Source of the DNA: Acetofilamentum sp.
GTDB lineage: Bacteria; Hydrothermota; 32-111
Direction of reading: 5' to 3'
Length of the DNA stretch: 64,000 nt
Assembly: GCA_020721805.1 (NCBI GenBank)
Contig: DYMB01000005.1
Span: 49,601-113,600, forward strand
The notes under the pieces were generated by a model, which did not search any database, was not told the origin of the DNA, and was given only the letters and a program-made list of their open reading frames with translations. Numbering within the stretch: the first letter of the stretch is position 1; the number at the start of each line of letters is the position of its first letter. The translations under genes and the position numbers were made by a program. This document shows positions 30,530-39,007 of the stretch, in pieces.

Positions 30530-31724
30530 CTTTATCAAAAATGATAAGGAATGAAGTCCCGGTGTTTAAAGCGGTTGATTCAAGAATAAGTTTTCCTTTA
30601 TGGAACTCCTCTATGATTTTTTTTGTTAACGGTAATCCTATTCCCCAGCCAAACTTTTTTGTTGTAAATCCTATGTTAAAAATTTTATCGAGATTTTTTC
30701 TATCGATTCCATATCCATTATCTTTTATCCTTATTAAAAATCTTTTTTTCTCATTTTTAGTTTTAACCTCTATTTTACCGTTGGAAACATTTTTTAAGGA
30801 ATCTATACTATTCTTTATAAGATTTTCAAATGACCATTTGAAAAGTTCTCTATCCACCGGGAGTATGATATCATTATCAAAATTTTCTTCAAAAATTATT
30901 TTATATTTTCCATCATCAGGTACCCTTACTTTAAAATATGTTATGATTTCCTTTAGAATATCATTTACATTTGAAAGTTCAAATACAGGATTGGACCCAA
31001 TTTTTTGAAATCTATTTGCAATAGTTTCAAGTCTTATAGAATCCTCTTCAATACCATTCTTAATATTTTCGTCTATGTTTTTATTCTCCTTCAACATATA
31101 TATCCAGGTTTTTAATGAAGAGAGAGGTGTTCCCATCTGATGAGCAGTCTCTTTTGCCATACCAGCCCAGATTATGTTATCCTGAGTCTTTTTATAAAGT
31201 AAAAATGCATAGATTCCAATCATTAGAAAGATTGATGAAACTATTATTTCAAAGAATGGAGCGACTTGCAGACTTTTGTAAAGGGGATCCTCACCCATAT
31301 GGATATAAGCAAAGATCCTGTTATCATATTTTATCTCAACAGGTTTTTTTTCGGTATCAAGTTTTGCTATTATCCTTTTTAAATCGGAAATATATTGAGG
31401 TTTATTGTTGATATCATATACTGTATCAAGGAACCCTATATTTCTCCAGGAAAGTGGAAAACCGTTTGAATCAGTAATGACTATAGGAAAAGTTATATTT
31501 TTAATTATCTCTTCAAATATTATTTTTTCTCCAAAGGACGGGTCATCCTCGAATACCCCAGATGTATATTTTGCAAAAATTCTTGATGTTATAAGTGATC
31601 TTTCCTCAAGTTTGAATATTATATTCTGTATATAGAGAAAAGATGTTATAGTTACCGCCAGAAAGGCTACAAAGAAATAGGATTTAAAAAAGAATGGGTT
31701 TTTGTTCATTTTTTTTGATTTCAA
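30501..31724 (-). CDS. membrane sensor histidine kinase paired with the PorX-like regulator
   Basis: The 407 residues have two membrane helices (about 12-35 and 155-177) around a periplasmic sensor of about 120 residues. HisKA has AKETAHQMGTPLSSL with phospho-acceptor His195. The HATPase domain has N-box NLIKNSIDSL, G1 DNGYGID, F-box IFNIGFTTKK and G2 GWGIGLPLTKK. The start may be TTG at 31724 (TTGA overlap with the preceding stop) or ATG at 31709; neither has a strong ribosome site. Kinases with the TAHQ(L/M)GTPLSSL box are typical of the FCB group. Overlap with the PorX-like gene makes it the likely phosphodonor. Confidence 0.92.
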   Translation of the reverse strand: MKSKKMNKNPFFFKSYFFVAFLAVTITSFLYIQNIIFKLEERSLITSRIFAKYTSGVFEDDPSFGEKIIFEEIIKNITFPIVITDSNGFPLSWRNIGFLDTVYDINNKPQYISDLKRIIAKLDTEKKPVEIKYDNRIFAYIHMGEDPLYKSLQVAPFFEIIVSSIFLMIGIYAFLLYKKTQDNIIWAGMAKETAHQMGTPLSSLKTWIYMLKENKNIDENIKNGIEEDSIRLETIANRFQKIGSNPVFELSNVNDILKEIITYFKVRVPDDGKYKIIFEENFDNDIILPVDRELFKWSFENLIKNSIDSLKNVSNGKIEVKTKNEKKRFLIRIKDNGYGIDRKNLDKIFNIGFTTKKFGWGIGLPLTKKIIEEFHKGKLILESTALNTGTSFLIIFDKDEKKNTLDR

Positions 31725-33739
31725 CCATTGATTCTATCTCTTCCTTTTCTTTTGGCATCGTATAGAGCATCATCTACCCATTTCAAAATTGTTTCAACTG
31801 AGTTCGCATCATCTGGATATGTTACGGTTCCTATGGATATTGTTATTGAGATATTTTTTGTGAATTTAGTTCTTTTTACGATCGATGTGATTTTTTTCGC
31901 AATGGAATGTGTAAACTCTTTTCCGGTTCCCGGAAGTATAATAAAAAATTCATCACCACCATATCTTGTCACGATATCTCCCTTACGAACAGTACTAACA
32001 AGTATTTCGGCAAGTTCTTTTATAATAGTGTCTCCAATCATATGTCCGTAAGTATCGTTGATATCTTTAAAGTAATCTATATCGATCATAAGAATTGAAA
32101 GGGGAATGGAAAGTTTTTTTGACCTTTCAAGTTCCTCTTTAAATTTTTCAATGAAGAATCTATAGTTGGAAATGTTGGTTAAAGGATCCGTGTTGGCTAT
32201 TTTTACAGTATCCTCATATTTGAAGGTATTATCTATTGAAACTGAAAGATGAGATGAAAGAATGGAGATTATCCTTAAATCGTTTTCATCGAGTGAATCG
32301 ATATTTTCACTTTCAATATCGAGAATACCTATCATACCGGATGGAATCCGAAGAGGAACGGCAATCTCGGACATAGATATATCCATTCTACCAATAAATC
32401 TTGGATCGGAGCGTGTATCTTTCACAAGTACTGGAATCTTGTTTTCAGCAACCCATCCAACCACCCCTTCTCCTATTTTCAACATTTCATTTATCCTTTC
32501 AATGTAATTTTCATTATAACCTGAATATGCCTTGATCTCGAGTTCTTCAAATTCATTGTAAAGGATAACAGCAGTATTATAGTTGGGAAAATTTTCTTTG
32601 ATCGATTTCACAAAATGATCGAGGAGTTCATCAAATTGAGTATAAGCGTTCATCATTGCTGAAATTTTTGAAACTTTTTCAAGGTTACTTATTAGTGATT
32701 CCATCTTTGAAAAAAGTTTTGCATTTTCAAGAGAAATGGATGCGGTTTGAGCAAAAGATTCAAGTATCTCTATAGATTCAAAAATGTTCACATATTTATT
32801 TTCAGGTTTATCGACTGTTATGATTCCAATAATTTTCTCATCCTTTGAATAGAGTGGAATTATAAGGATATCCTCAGGATGCCAGTTTATATATTCATTA
32901 GGTTTCTCTTCTGGGAGAATATATGCTATCTTATAAATGCTCTCGTTTGATGTAATATTTATCTCACTATGATTAATATAATAGGATTTAGAGATCCTGA
33001 ATTTTTCCTGCAGAAGATTTTTTATCGTTGAAAATGGAACTTTCTGTTTTTTTAATTTTTCAAAAACTTTTTCATTCAGTCCATTTTGTGCGACCCTTTC
33101 CATGGTATCATCTTTTTCGTTGTAGAGAGAAACGAGAACAACAGAAAATCCTAAAGATGAACTTATCGATTTGGTTATTATTTCAAGTATTTTATTAAAA
33201 TCAAAAGTTGATTGAAGTAAAAGTGTTAACCGTTGTAAAGTATAGAGTTTTCTGTTTACAGATGCTATCTTATCCTCTAAATCTTTCTCAGATGACAATT
33301 TTTGGAGAAGATATATTTTTGATAATCCATTTTTTATGGATGGAAGTATTTCAAGAATTTCATTGTTTTTCCTGTCAAAATATATTTCTTCATCATATTG
33401 GAATATAAGAAAAAGTTCATTCTGATTATCGGTTATGAAGGTATAATGATAACCGGATTTTAAAACCGTTTCATTGTTTATTTTAATATCATATAGAAGG
33501 GAATCTATATGGGATATATTTTTATTTTCTTCTATTGCTATTCTTTTGAAATCATAAAAATCTTTTACTTCAACAATTTTTTTTTCCTTCTGTAGTGTCG
33601 AATAAAGAAAATAACCGTTATTAGTTTTTAAACATACTAGCAGGGTTTTAAAACCGAATTCTTCAATGAACTGTTCCAGAACTTTAAAAAAATCAGATTC
33701 ATCCTCACAGGAAATAAATTTTGCCACTAAGTTTTTCAT
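31721..33739 (-). CDS. diguanylate cyclase with two GAF-like sensor domains
   Basis: The 672-residue soluble protein has an N-terminal region (1-165) ending in a helix. GAF1 follows at about 175-335 (TLLLQSTFDFNKILEIITKSIS) and GAF2 at about 350-500 (GEGVVGWVAENKIPVLVKDTRSDPRF, AVPLRI). The GGDEF domain (about 505-672) has ANTDPLTNISNYRFF, the active site RYGGDEF near residue 593, and an RKGD five residues before it, the RxxD product-inhibition site. It should make cyclic di-GMP in response to small ligands. It is the first gene of the long minus-strand run and its promoter places +1 at or next to the ATG, so its mRNA is predicted leaderless. Confidence 0.93.
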   Translation of the reverse strand: MKNLVAKFISCEDESDFFKVLEQFIEEFGFKTLLVCLKTNNGYFLYSTLQKEKKIVEVKDFYDFKRIAIEENKNISHIDSLLYDIKINNETVLKSGYHYTFITDNQNELFLIFQYDEEIYFDRKNNEILEILPSIKNGLSKIYLLQKLSSEKDLEDKIASVNRKLYTLQRLTLLLQSTFDFNKILEIITKSISSSLGFSVVLVSLYNEKDDTMERVAQNGLNEKVFEKLKKQKVPFSTIKNLLQEKFRISKSYYINHSEINITSNESIYKIAYILPEEKPNEYINWHPEDILIIPLYSKDEKIIGIITVDKPENKYVNIFESIEILESFAQTASISLENAKLFSKMESLISNLEKVSKISAMMNAYTQFDELLDHFVKSIKENFPNYNTAVILYNEFEELEIKAYSGYNENYIERINEMLKIGEGVVGWVAENKIPVLVKDTRSDPRFIGRMDISMSEIAVPLRIPSGMIGILDIESENIDSLDENDLRIISILSSHLSVSIDNTFKYEDTVKIANTDPLTNISNYRFFIEKFKEELERSKKLSIPLSILMIDIDYFKDINDTYGHMIGDTIIKELAEILVSTVRKGDIVTRYGGDEFFIILPGTGKEFTHSIAKKITSIVKRTKFTKNISITISIGTVTYPDDANSVETILKWVDDALYDAKRKGRDRING

Positions 33740-33745
33740 AAGAAT

Positions 33746-33773
33746 ATTATATGTTATGGATATAAAATGTCAA
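33746..33773 (-). promoter_or_regulatory. consensus sigma70-type promoter, predicted leaderless, heading the 20-gene run
   Basis: On the minus strand TTGACA (33773-33768), a 16-nt spacer and TATAAT (33751-33746) are followed after only six bases by the ATG at 33739. Transcription would begin on or next to the A of ATG. No Shine-Dalgarno site precedes the gene. Confidence 0.8.
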
Positions 33774-33785
33774 TAAAAAGAAGAG

Positions 33786-34457
33786 TTAATGGACTATAAA
33801 TCCATCCTTTATATGAATGATTCTATCAGTTTTATCTGCCACATCGGGTTCATGTGTTACAATGATTATGGTTTTTTTATTTTTGTTCAAATCCCTTAAT
33901 ATTTTCATAATCTCTTCAGACATTTTTGAATCAAGGTTCCCTGTTGGTTCATCAGCGAGTATGAATTCAGGATCGTTGGCAAGAGCTCTTGCTATAGAAA
34001 CTCTCTGTCTTTCACCTCCGGACATCTCGGATGGTAAATGGTAAATTCTTTTCTCCAAACCAACCATCCTTAATAATTCTTTTGCCCTTTTTATCCTTTC
34101 ATTTCTTTTTAGCCTTGCATATATCATTGGCATCTCAACGTTTCTCAAAGCGGTTGTTTTTGGTAAAAGGTTATAACTCTGGAATACGAAACCTATGTAT
34201 TTGTTTCTTATAGATGCAAGAGTATCATCATCATAAGTTGAAGTGTCAACACCGTTTAAAAAATATTTTCCCTCTGTCGCTTTATCAAGGCATCCCAATA
34301 TATGCATTAGTGTTGATTTTCCTGAACCTGAGGGCCCCATAATAGATAGAAATTCATTCTTTTCTATTGTTAGATTGATACCTCTTAAAGCCTCAATGTA
34401 ACCACCTTTAAATGGATAATATTTTTTTAGATCGATCAATTCTATTAATTTATTCAT
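33786..34457 (-). CDS. MacB-type ABC transporter ATP-binding protein
   Basis: The 223 residues form a single ABC ATPase: Walker [11 protein letters not shown] near residue 40, Q-loop [10 protein letters not shown], signature [16 protein letters not shown] near 143, Walker [14 protein letters not shown], and H-loop TH. It belongs to the LolD/MacB/FtsE branch. It overlaps the permease gene by 8 nt and is the last gene of an efflux operon with TolC-like and MacA-like proteins. Substrates cannot be inferred. Confidence 0.95.
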   Translation of the reverse strand: MNKLIELIDLKKYYPFKGGYIEALRGINLTIEKNEFLSIMGPSGSGKSTLMHILGCLDKATEGKYFLNGVDTSTYDDDTLASIRNKYIGFVFQSYNLLPKTTALRNVEMPMIYARLKRNERIKRAKELLRMVGLEKRIYHLPSEMSGGERQRVSIARALANDPEFILADEPTGNLDSKMSEEIMKILRDLNKNKKTIIIVTHEPDVADKTDRIIHIKDGFIVH

Positions 34458-35667
34458 ATCTTAAACACTCCACTGGATCTAATGAAGCCGCTTTTCTTGA
34501 TGGAAGTATTCCAAAAAAGAGTCCAGCGGCAAAGGAGAAAGAAAAACCGATTATTACAGACCATAAGGGCATTGCAAATGGTAGATTTGTGAACTTTGAT
34601 ATCAAAAAGGCTATCAAAAATCCAGCCGCTATCCCTATCAATCCACCTGTCAAAGATATGGTTATTGACTCAAAAAGAAACTGTAAGAGTATCTCCCTAT
34701 TTTTTGCGCCTATAGATTTTCTTATTCCTATCTCTCTTGTTCTTTCTGAAACTGAAACAAGCATAATGTTCATTATTCCTATTCCACCGACAACGAGTGA
34801 TAATGTCCCAACTGCGATCATAACAAAAAATATCGCTGTTGTTAAAGATTTCCACTGGTTTATCAAAGCATCCTGAGTGTTGATCGAAAAGTTATCCGGT
34901 TCGGAAGGTTTCAAGGAATGGGATAGTCTCATAATCCATCTTAATTCTTCTATAGTCTCATCCGGACTTGTACTTCTCACAACAATTGATATTCTTCTCG
35001 ATTCTTCTCCATAATATTTTATCATTGTAGTGTATGGTATAAAAAGAACCTCATCCATAGATTGACCGAATATTGAACCCCTTTCTGATGTTATACCGAT
35101 GACCAGGTATTTTCTTCCATCTATTGTTAAAAATTTACCAACAGGATTTTCATTTTTAAAAAGGTTTTTCTGGATATCCTTTCCTATGATACAAACATTT
35201 CTTCGATACTTTATATCTTCAAGAGATAAAGGGATTCCAACATCAAGTGATATATTCTCAATTTTAAAAGAGTTTTCACTGATACCTGATACGGAAACCG
35301 CATCCAACCTTTCACCTTTATATTTTATGGGAAAAAATCTTGAAATCGATACACCTATTTCGTTCGATGAATTCAACATCTCTTTTATCATCCTATAATC
35401 TTTTAAATTGACATAGTTTCTAAAAGTTTTTCTCCAATCCCTTGGTCCCATTGAAACCCAGGGATGTCTTTCAACATATATTACATTGGAACCTATAGTT
35501 GAAAAAACCTGTTGCACTTTAGATTCAAGGCCCGCTATTATTGAAACAACTATTATTACCGTCATCACACCTATTATTATTCCCAGTGTTGTCAAAAAAC
35601 TTCTAAGTTTGTTGTTTCTGATGGAATCCAGACTCACCCTTAAACTTTCAAGAAGAAGTTCAATCAT
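34450..35667 (-). CDS. MacB-type ABC transporter permease (FtsX family)
   Basis: The 405 residues have one N-terminal membrane helix ([23 protein letters not shown], about 23-45), a large periplasmic MacB core domain (about 55-270), and three C-terminal helices. Between the C-terminal helices lies the [14 protein letters not shown] motif typical of FtsX-type permeases. The C-terminus reads [17 protein letters not shown]. ATPase and permease, fused in E. coli MacB, are separate here. It probably performs mechanotransmission-driven efflux across the outer membrane with the adaptor and channel upstream. Confidence 0.95.
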   Translation of the reverse strand: MIELLLESLRVSLDSIRNNKLRSFLTTLGIIIGVMTVIIVVSIIAGLESKVQQVFSTIGSNVIYVERHPWVSMGPRDWRKTFRNYVNLKDYRMIKEMLNSSNEIGVSISRFFPIKYKGERLDAVSVSGISENSFKIENISLDVGIPLSLEDIKYRRNVCIIGKDIQKNLFKNENPVGKFLTIDGRKYLVIGITSERGSIFGQSMDEVLFIPYTTMIKYYGEESRRISIVVRSTSPDETIEELRWIMRLSHSLKPSEPDNFSINTQDALINQWKSLTTAIFFVMIAVGTLSLVVGGIGIMNIMLVSVSERTREIGIRKSIGAKNREILLQFLFESITISLTGGLIGIAAGFLIAFLISKFTNLPFAMPLWSVIIGFSFSFAAGLFFGILPSRKAASLDPVECLRYE

Positions 35668-36835
35668 TTTTTCTCCTGAAAGATTTTTGGTTTTGGGATG
35701 CTGAACCTTTAACCTTCATATTATCTTTTAATTGTTTGAATAAAAGGAATGGTCCGGTAACAATCGAATCACCCTCTTTTAAACTATCCGAAAAGATCTC
35801 TATGCTAAAATTACCGTTGATCCCAGTTTTAACTGGAATGAAATGTATCCTTCCATTTGAGAGTTTAAAAACTCCTTCTCTGTTTTCTCTGTTCAAAAGT
35901 GCCTGCATCGGTATTGATAAAACACTATCTTTTTTTGTGGTGATTATATCAACATCACAACTCATACCGGGAAGAAGCAATCTGTTTTCAGATGAATCGT
36001 TTAAAAAGATCTTTACTTCGTATTCTACCGAAATTGATGTATTTGATGAAAAGGATGAAGAAGATGATGTTGAATATAATGGCCTGTTGGCTTTAAGAAA
36101 AACTTTTCCATAAAAAGTTTTTTCAGGAAAAGCATCAAAGATTATTCTGGCTTGATTTCCATTTCTTACTTTTGAAATTGAAGTTTCATCGACTTTTGCG
36201 TTAACGATAAATTTTTGATTATCAGATATCGTCATTAAAACTGTTCCTGGATTGTTCATCGTTCCGGTTATAATATTTTCTCCAACTTCAACATATATTG
36301 CTGTCACGATTCCATCTATGGGAGATCTTATCAAACTCTTTTGAAAATTATCCTTTGCTATATCGTAGGCTGATTGTGCTGATTCTAAAATGTTTAAACT
36401 ATTTTTGTATTCTAATTGTGCAAGGTCATATTCGGTTTTAGAGATCAGGTTTTGTTCAAAAAGTTTTTTCTGATTTTCAAATTTATTCGATATGAACTCA
36501 AAATTAGATTTTGCATAATTTAACGATGTTTTAGCCTCATTCAACCTTGCAGTTTGAGTTATATCATCTATCTTTAAAAGGGGAGTATTTTTTTGAACGA
36601 ATTGGCCTTCCCTCACATATATTTTTTTACATTTGCCCATAATATCTGAGGAAATTTCAACATCCACAAAAGGCTCAAGAGATCCTGAAGCGTTAACACT
36701 TTCCTCTATAGTTTCTCTTTTTATTTCCGAGAAAACCACTTCCAGGTCTGTTTTTTTTCTCCCAAAACCAAGCAAAAGAATAATTATTAAACCCAATAAT
36801 ATCAAATATGTCCTTTTTCTTTTAAAAATTTTCAC
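35660..36835 (-). CDS. periplasmic adaptor (HlyD/MacA family)
   Basis: The 391-residue protein has an N-terminal membrane anchor (YLILLGLIIILLLGFG) and a biotinyl-lipoyl half motif (SGSLEPFVDVEISSDIMGKCKKIYV near 51). A coiled-coil hairpin of about 75 residues follows (NEAKTSLNYAKSNFE to AQSAYDIAKDN). The second half motif is SPIDGIVTAIYVEVGENI near 175, then beta-barrel and membrane-proximal domains. This is the order of MacA-type adaptors. It lies between the TolC-like channel and the permease with 4-8 nt overlaps. Confidence 0.94.
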   Translation of the reverse strand: MKIFKRKRTYLILLGLIIILLLGFGRKKTDLEVVFSEIKRETIEESVNASGSLEPFVDVEISSDIMGKCKKIYVREGQFVQKNTPLLKIDDITQTARLNEAKTSLNYAKSNFEFISNKFENQKKLFEQNLISKTEYDLAQLEYKNSLNILESAQSAYDIAKDNFQKSLIRSPIDGIVTAIYVEVGENIITGTMNNPGTVLMTISDNQKFIVNAKVDETSISKVRNGNQARIIFDAFPEKTFYGKVFLKANRPLYSTSSSSSFSSNTSISVEYEVKIFLNDSSENRLLLPGMSCDVDIITTKKDSVLSIPMQALLNRENREGVFKLSNGRIHFIPVKTGINGNFSIEIFSDSLKEGDSIVTGPFLLFKQLKDNMKVKGSASQNQKSFRRKND

Positions 36836-38067
36836 TTTATCCTCCTTATTAGATAAAGATATCTATAATATGTTTTATAGTATTCTTTTTTTGCAGTTAA
36901 ATAGTTTACAAAACTTTCTTTATAACTCTTTTCAATGTTTATATAATCCTGCAATGATAAAGAATTATTCTCCAGCAGTATTTTTGCTTTTTGAAAATTT
37001 TTGTTTGAAGATTCATACAATTTTTTTGAACCTTCAATATAATTTTTTACCATCTTCAATCTATCATCAAAATTTTTTATTTCAAGTATCAGATTTTGTT
37101 TTGTCTTTAAAAATGTTAACTCTGCACTTTTTTTCAAATAACTTTTTTCCAGAATGTTTATAGATCTTGAAAATCCAGTAAATATCGGAAAACTGATGGA
37201 GATACCTGTTCTAATATTTGAACCGTTTAAAATTTGTTCAGGATTAAACTCAAAAATAGAATCTGTTAAACCAGAGGATAAGGTCAAAGATGCCTTTGGT
37301 AAAAATTCAGAGTATGATATTATTTTTTCATGTGTTGCGATGATATGATTTTTTTTTGCTATCAGATATTCTGGAAGATTACTCAATATTTTTTCAGGTT
37401 CGAGATCATCTAAAGTGAATACTGGAAATGTATCAATATCGGCAAGATTTCCAGGTTCCTCGATACCTGTGAGGTTTATAAACTGTTCAAGATAATTTTC
37501 ATATGTGAGTTTATCTTTTTCATATTCGGATATCAAAGAATAATAGTTTGATTCTATAAGAAGAATATCCGATTCTGAGATCATACCATTCTGATAGAGT
37601 ATCCTATTTTTTTTCAAATTGTTCTCTTCAAGTATTAAAATCGAAGAATCGAGTGATAATTTCAACTGGAAAGAAAGAAGGTTAAAATATGATTCTATTG
37701 TACTCTGAGATATATCATTGATTCCCTTTAAATATAAAAGATTGGCGATGTCAGAATACTCTTTATTTTTGAGTATTGTTAAGAATACCGGGAGGTTGAA
37801 TATCGTTTGATTTATTGATAGATATTGTGAATAATCCCATCCTGAGATTTGGGTTGAATCAGCAGAGATCGTAAAGGCAAGGGATGGTAAGACTGATGGT
37901 AGAGATGTTAAAATTGCCTTGTTGTTTATATCCCTTTCTATTATTTTTAGTTTCATATCAACCGACATAGTTTTTGATCTATATAACGCTTCTTCAAGTG
38001 AAGTGTCTGCAAAGATCAAAGATGACAAAATTGATATAAGTAGAATAGAGAATAATTTATTTTTCAT
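36832..38067 (-). CDS. TolC-family outer-membrane channel protein
   Basis: The start at 38067 is preceded by GAGGAG four bases upstream and begins a signal peptide (KNKLFSILLISILSSLIFA); an ATG at 38079 is upstream of that site. The mature part of about 390 residues has two long alpha-helical repeats (for example SKTMSVDMKLKIIERDINN, and AELTFLKTKQNLILEIKNF), the duplicated TolC architecture, with a GISISFPIFTG strand in the middle. First gene of the four-gene tripartite efflux operon. Confidence 0.92.
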   Translation of the reverse strand: MKNKLFSILLISILSSLIFADTSLEEALYRSKTMSVDMKLKIIERDINNKAILTSLPSVLPSLAFTISADSTQISGWDYSQYLSINQTIFNLPVFLTILKNKEYSDIANLLYLKGINDISQSTIESYFNLLSFQLKLSLDSSILILEENNLKKNRILYQNGMISESDILLIESNYYSLISEYEKDKLTYENYLEQFINLTGIEEPGNLADIDTFPVFTLDDLEPEKILSNLPEYLIAKKNHIIATHEKIISYSEFLPKASLTLSSGLTDSIFEFNPEQILNGSNIRTGISISFPIFTGFSRSINILEKSYLKKSAELTFLKTKQNLILEIKNFDDRLKMVKNYIEGSKKLYESSNKNFQKAKILLENNSLSLQDYINIEKSYKESFVNYLTAKKEYYKTYYRYLYLIRRIK

Positions 38068-38087
38068 TTTACTCCTCATTTGTATAT

Positions 38088-38093
38088 ATTATA
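38088..38093 (-). promoter_or_regulatory. candidate -10 element for the efflux operon
   Basis: TATAAT on the minus strand lies 20 bases before the TolC-like ATG at 38067 and upstream of its GAGGAG site. I do not see a good -35 hexamer at 16-18 bases, so strength is uncertain. It sits just beyond the 3' end of the broken EamA gene. Confidence 0.45.
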
Positions 38094-38107
38094 CGACGCA
38101 AAAATTT

Positions 38108-39007
38108 TCATTTTCCCTCGTTTTTTAAATTTTTTGATATTATATATCCAGAAAGGATTATAAGCAATCACCCAGAAATAAGAAATATGTTTAATTTTAA
38201 ATTCAAAAAGATTATTTTGTTGATGGTTGTAAAGAGTATGGTAAAAATAAAAAGAATTGAAGTGGAATTGACCGGAAGTAAAGATAAAGCGTAATTCCAG
38301 AAAATGTATGCAAACCCACTCTGGAAAATTCCCATTTCCAAAATCCAGAACCAGTGGCAAAATTTCACAGGCTTATTATTGGATAAAAAAATTATAGGAG
38401 AGATTGTTATAAAGGATAGGGAAAATATTTTAAAAAGAAAATTTATAATTTTAATGGGATCATTTTTGAAAGGGGTTACCAGTTTTGATGATAAAAAAAT
38501 ATAAAATCCAAAACTGATACCGGTTAAAATTCCCCAGAAGATCCCAACATAAAAGTTATTTTTAAGATCCACAAAATGTTCTTTTCCTACGATTATTATG
38601 ATTATACCTATAAAAGAGAAAAAAAACTTATAATTTCAAAAAATACAGGTTTTTTCTTATCAAATAGAAAGGAAAGGAACATTACAAAAACAGGGGCAAG
38701 GTTTTCAAATATCATTACTAGAGTGCCAGACACATATTTTAAAGAAATATGGTATAAAAGAGAGTTTCCCATTAGACCGATCAAGGATATCACAGATACC
38801 AGAGGAAATTTTTCTTTAAAATTTAAACTTAGTTTTTTTGTGAATAATAAAAAAATGAAAAAAAGATGTCCCTATAAGAAATCTAACAGATGCAACGAAA
38901 AGCATGTTTACGCCTTCACAGGCGAGGTATCTACCTGCTACTCCATGTATTCCCCACAAAAAGAGAGCGATAAAAGCGTATATGAGTCCTTTGATTTTGT
39001 TTGTCAT
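38108..39007 (-). pseudogene. EamA/DMT-family transporter broken by two frameshifts and a nonsense codon
   Basis: Three minus-strand frames together spell one protein of about 295 residues with ten hydrophobic segments. It starts MTNKIKGLIYAFIALFLWGI and contains typical EamA repeats (YVSGTLVMIFENLAPVFV; QSGFAYIFWNYAL; NSTSILFIFTILFTTIN). The first break is at a T7 run (38833-38839, plus strand), where six would keep frame. The second is at an A8 run (38619-38626), where nine would restore it. A TGA at 38170-38168 cuts the last helix, after which the frame continues LLIILSGYIISKN to a stop at 38108. Such proteins export small metabolites across the inner membrane. The ATG overlaps the patatin gene's last base. 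Sequencing error at homopolymers is an alternative for the two shifts, not for the TGA. Confidence 0.75.

Noticed and set aside
30430..31008. A 192-codon plus-strand open frame opposite the histidine kinase and PorX-like genes
   Set aside because: It is antisense to well-conserved domains, has no family resemblance and arises from the codon bias of the opposite strand. The same applies to 36633-37163 and 34412-34876.
38168..38170. UGA recoding as an explanation for the in-frame TGA in the EamA gene
   Set aside because: TGA ends many intact genes here, including ATGA and TTGA overlaps of argS, topA and uvrB neighbours, so UGA is a normal stop.
38076..38360. A 94-codon minus-strand open frame between the TolC-like gene and the EamA pseudogene
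   Set aside because: It is an alternative frame of the EamA 3' region; the hydrophobic EamA frame accounts for this sequence better.
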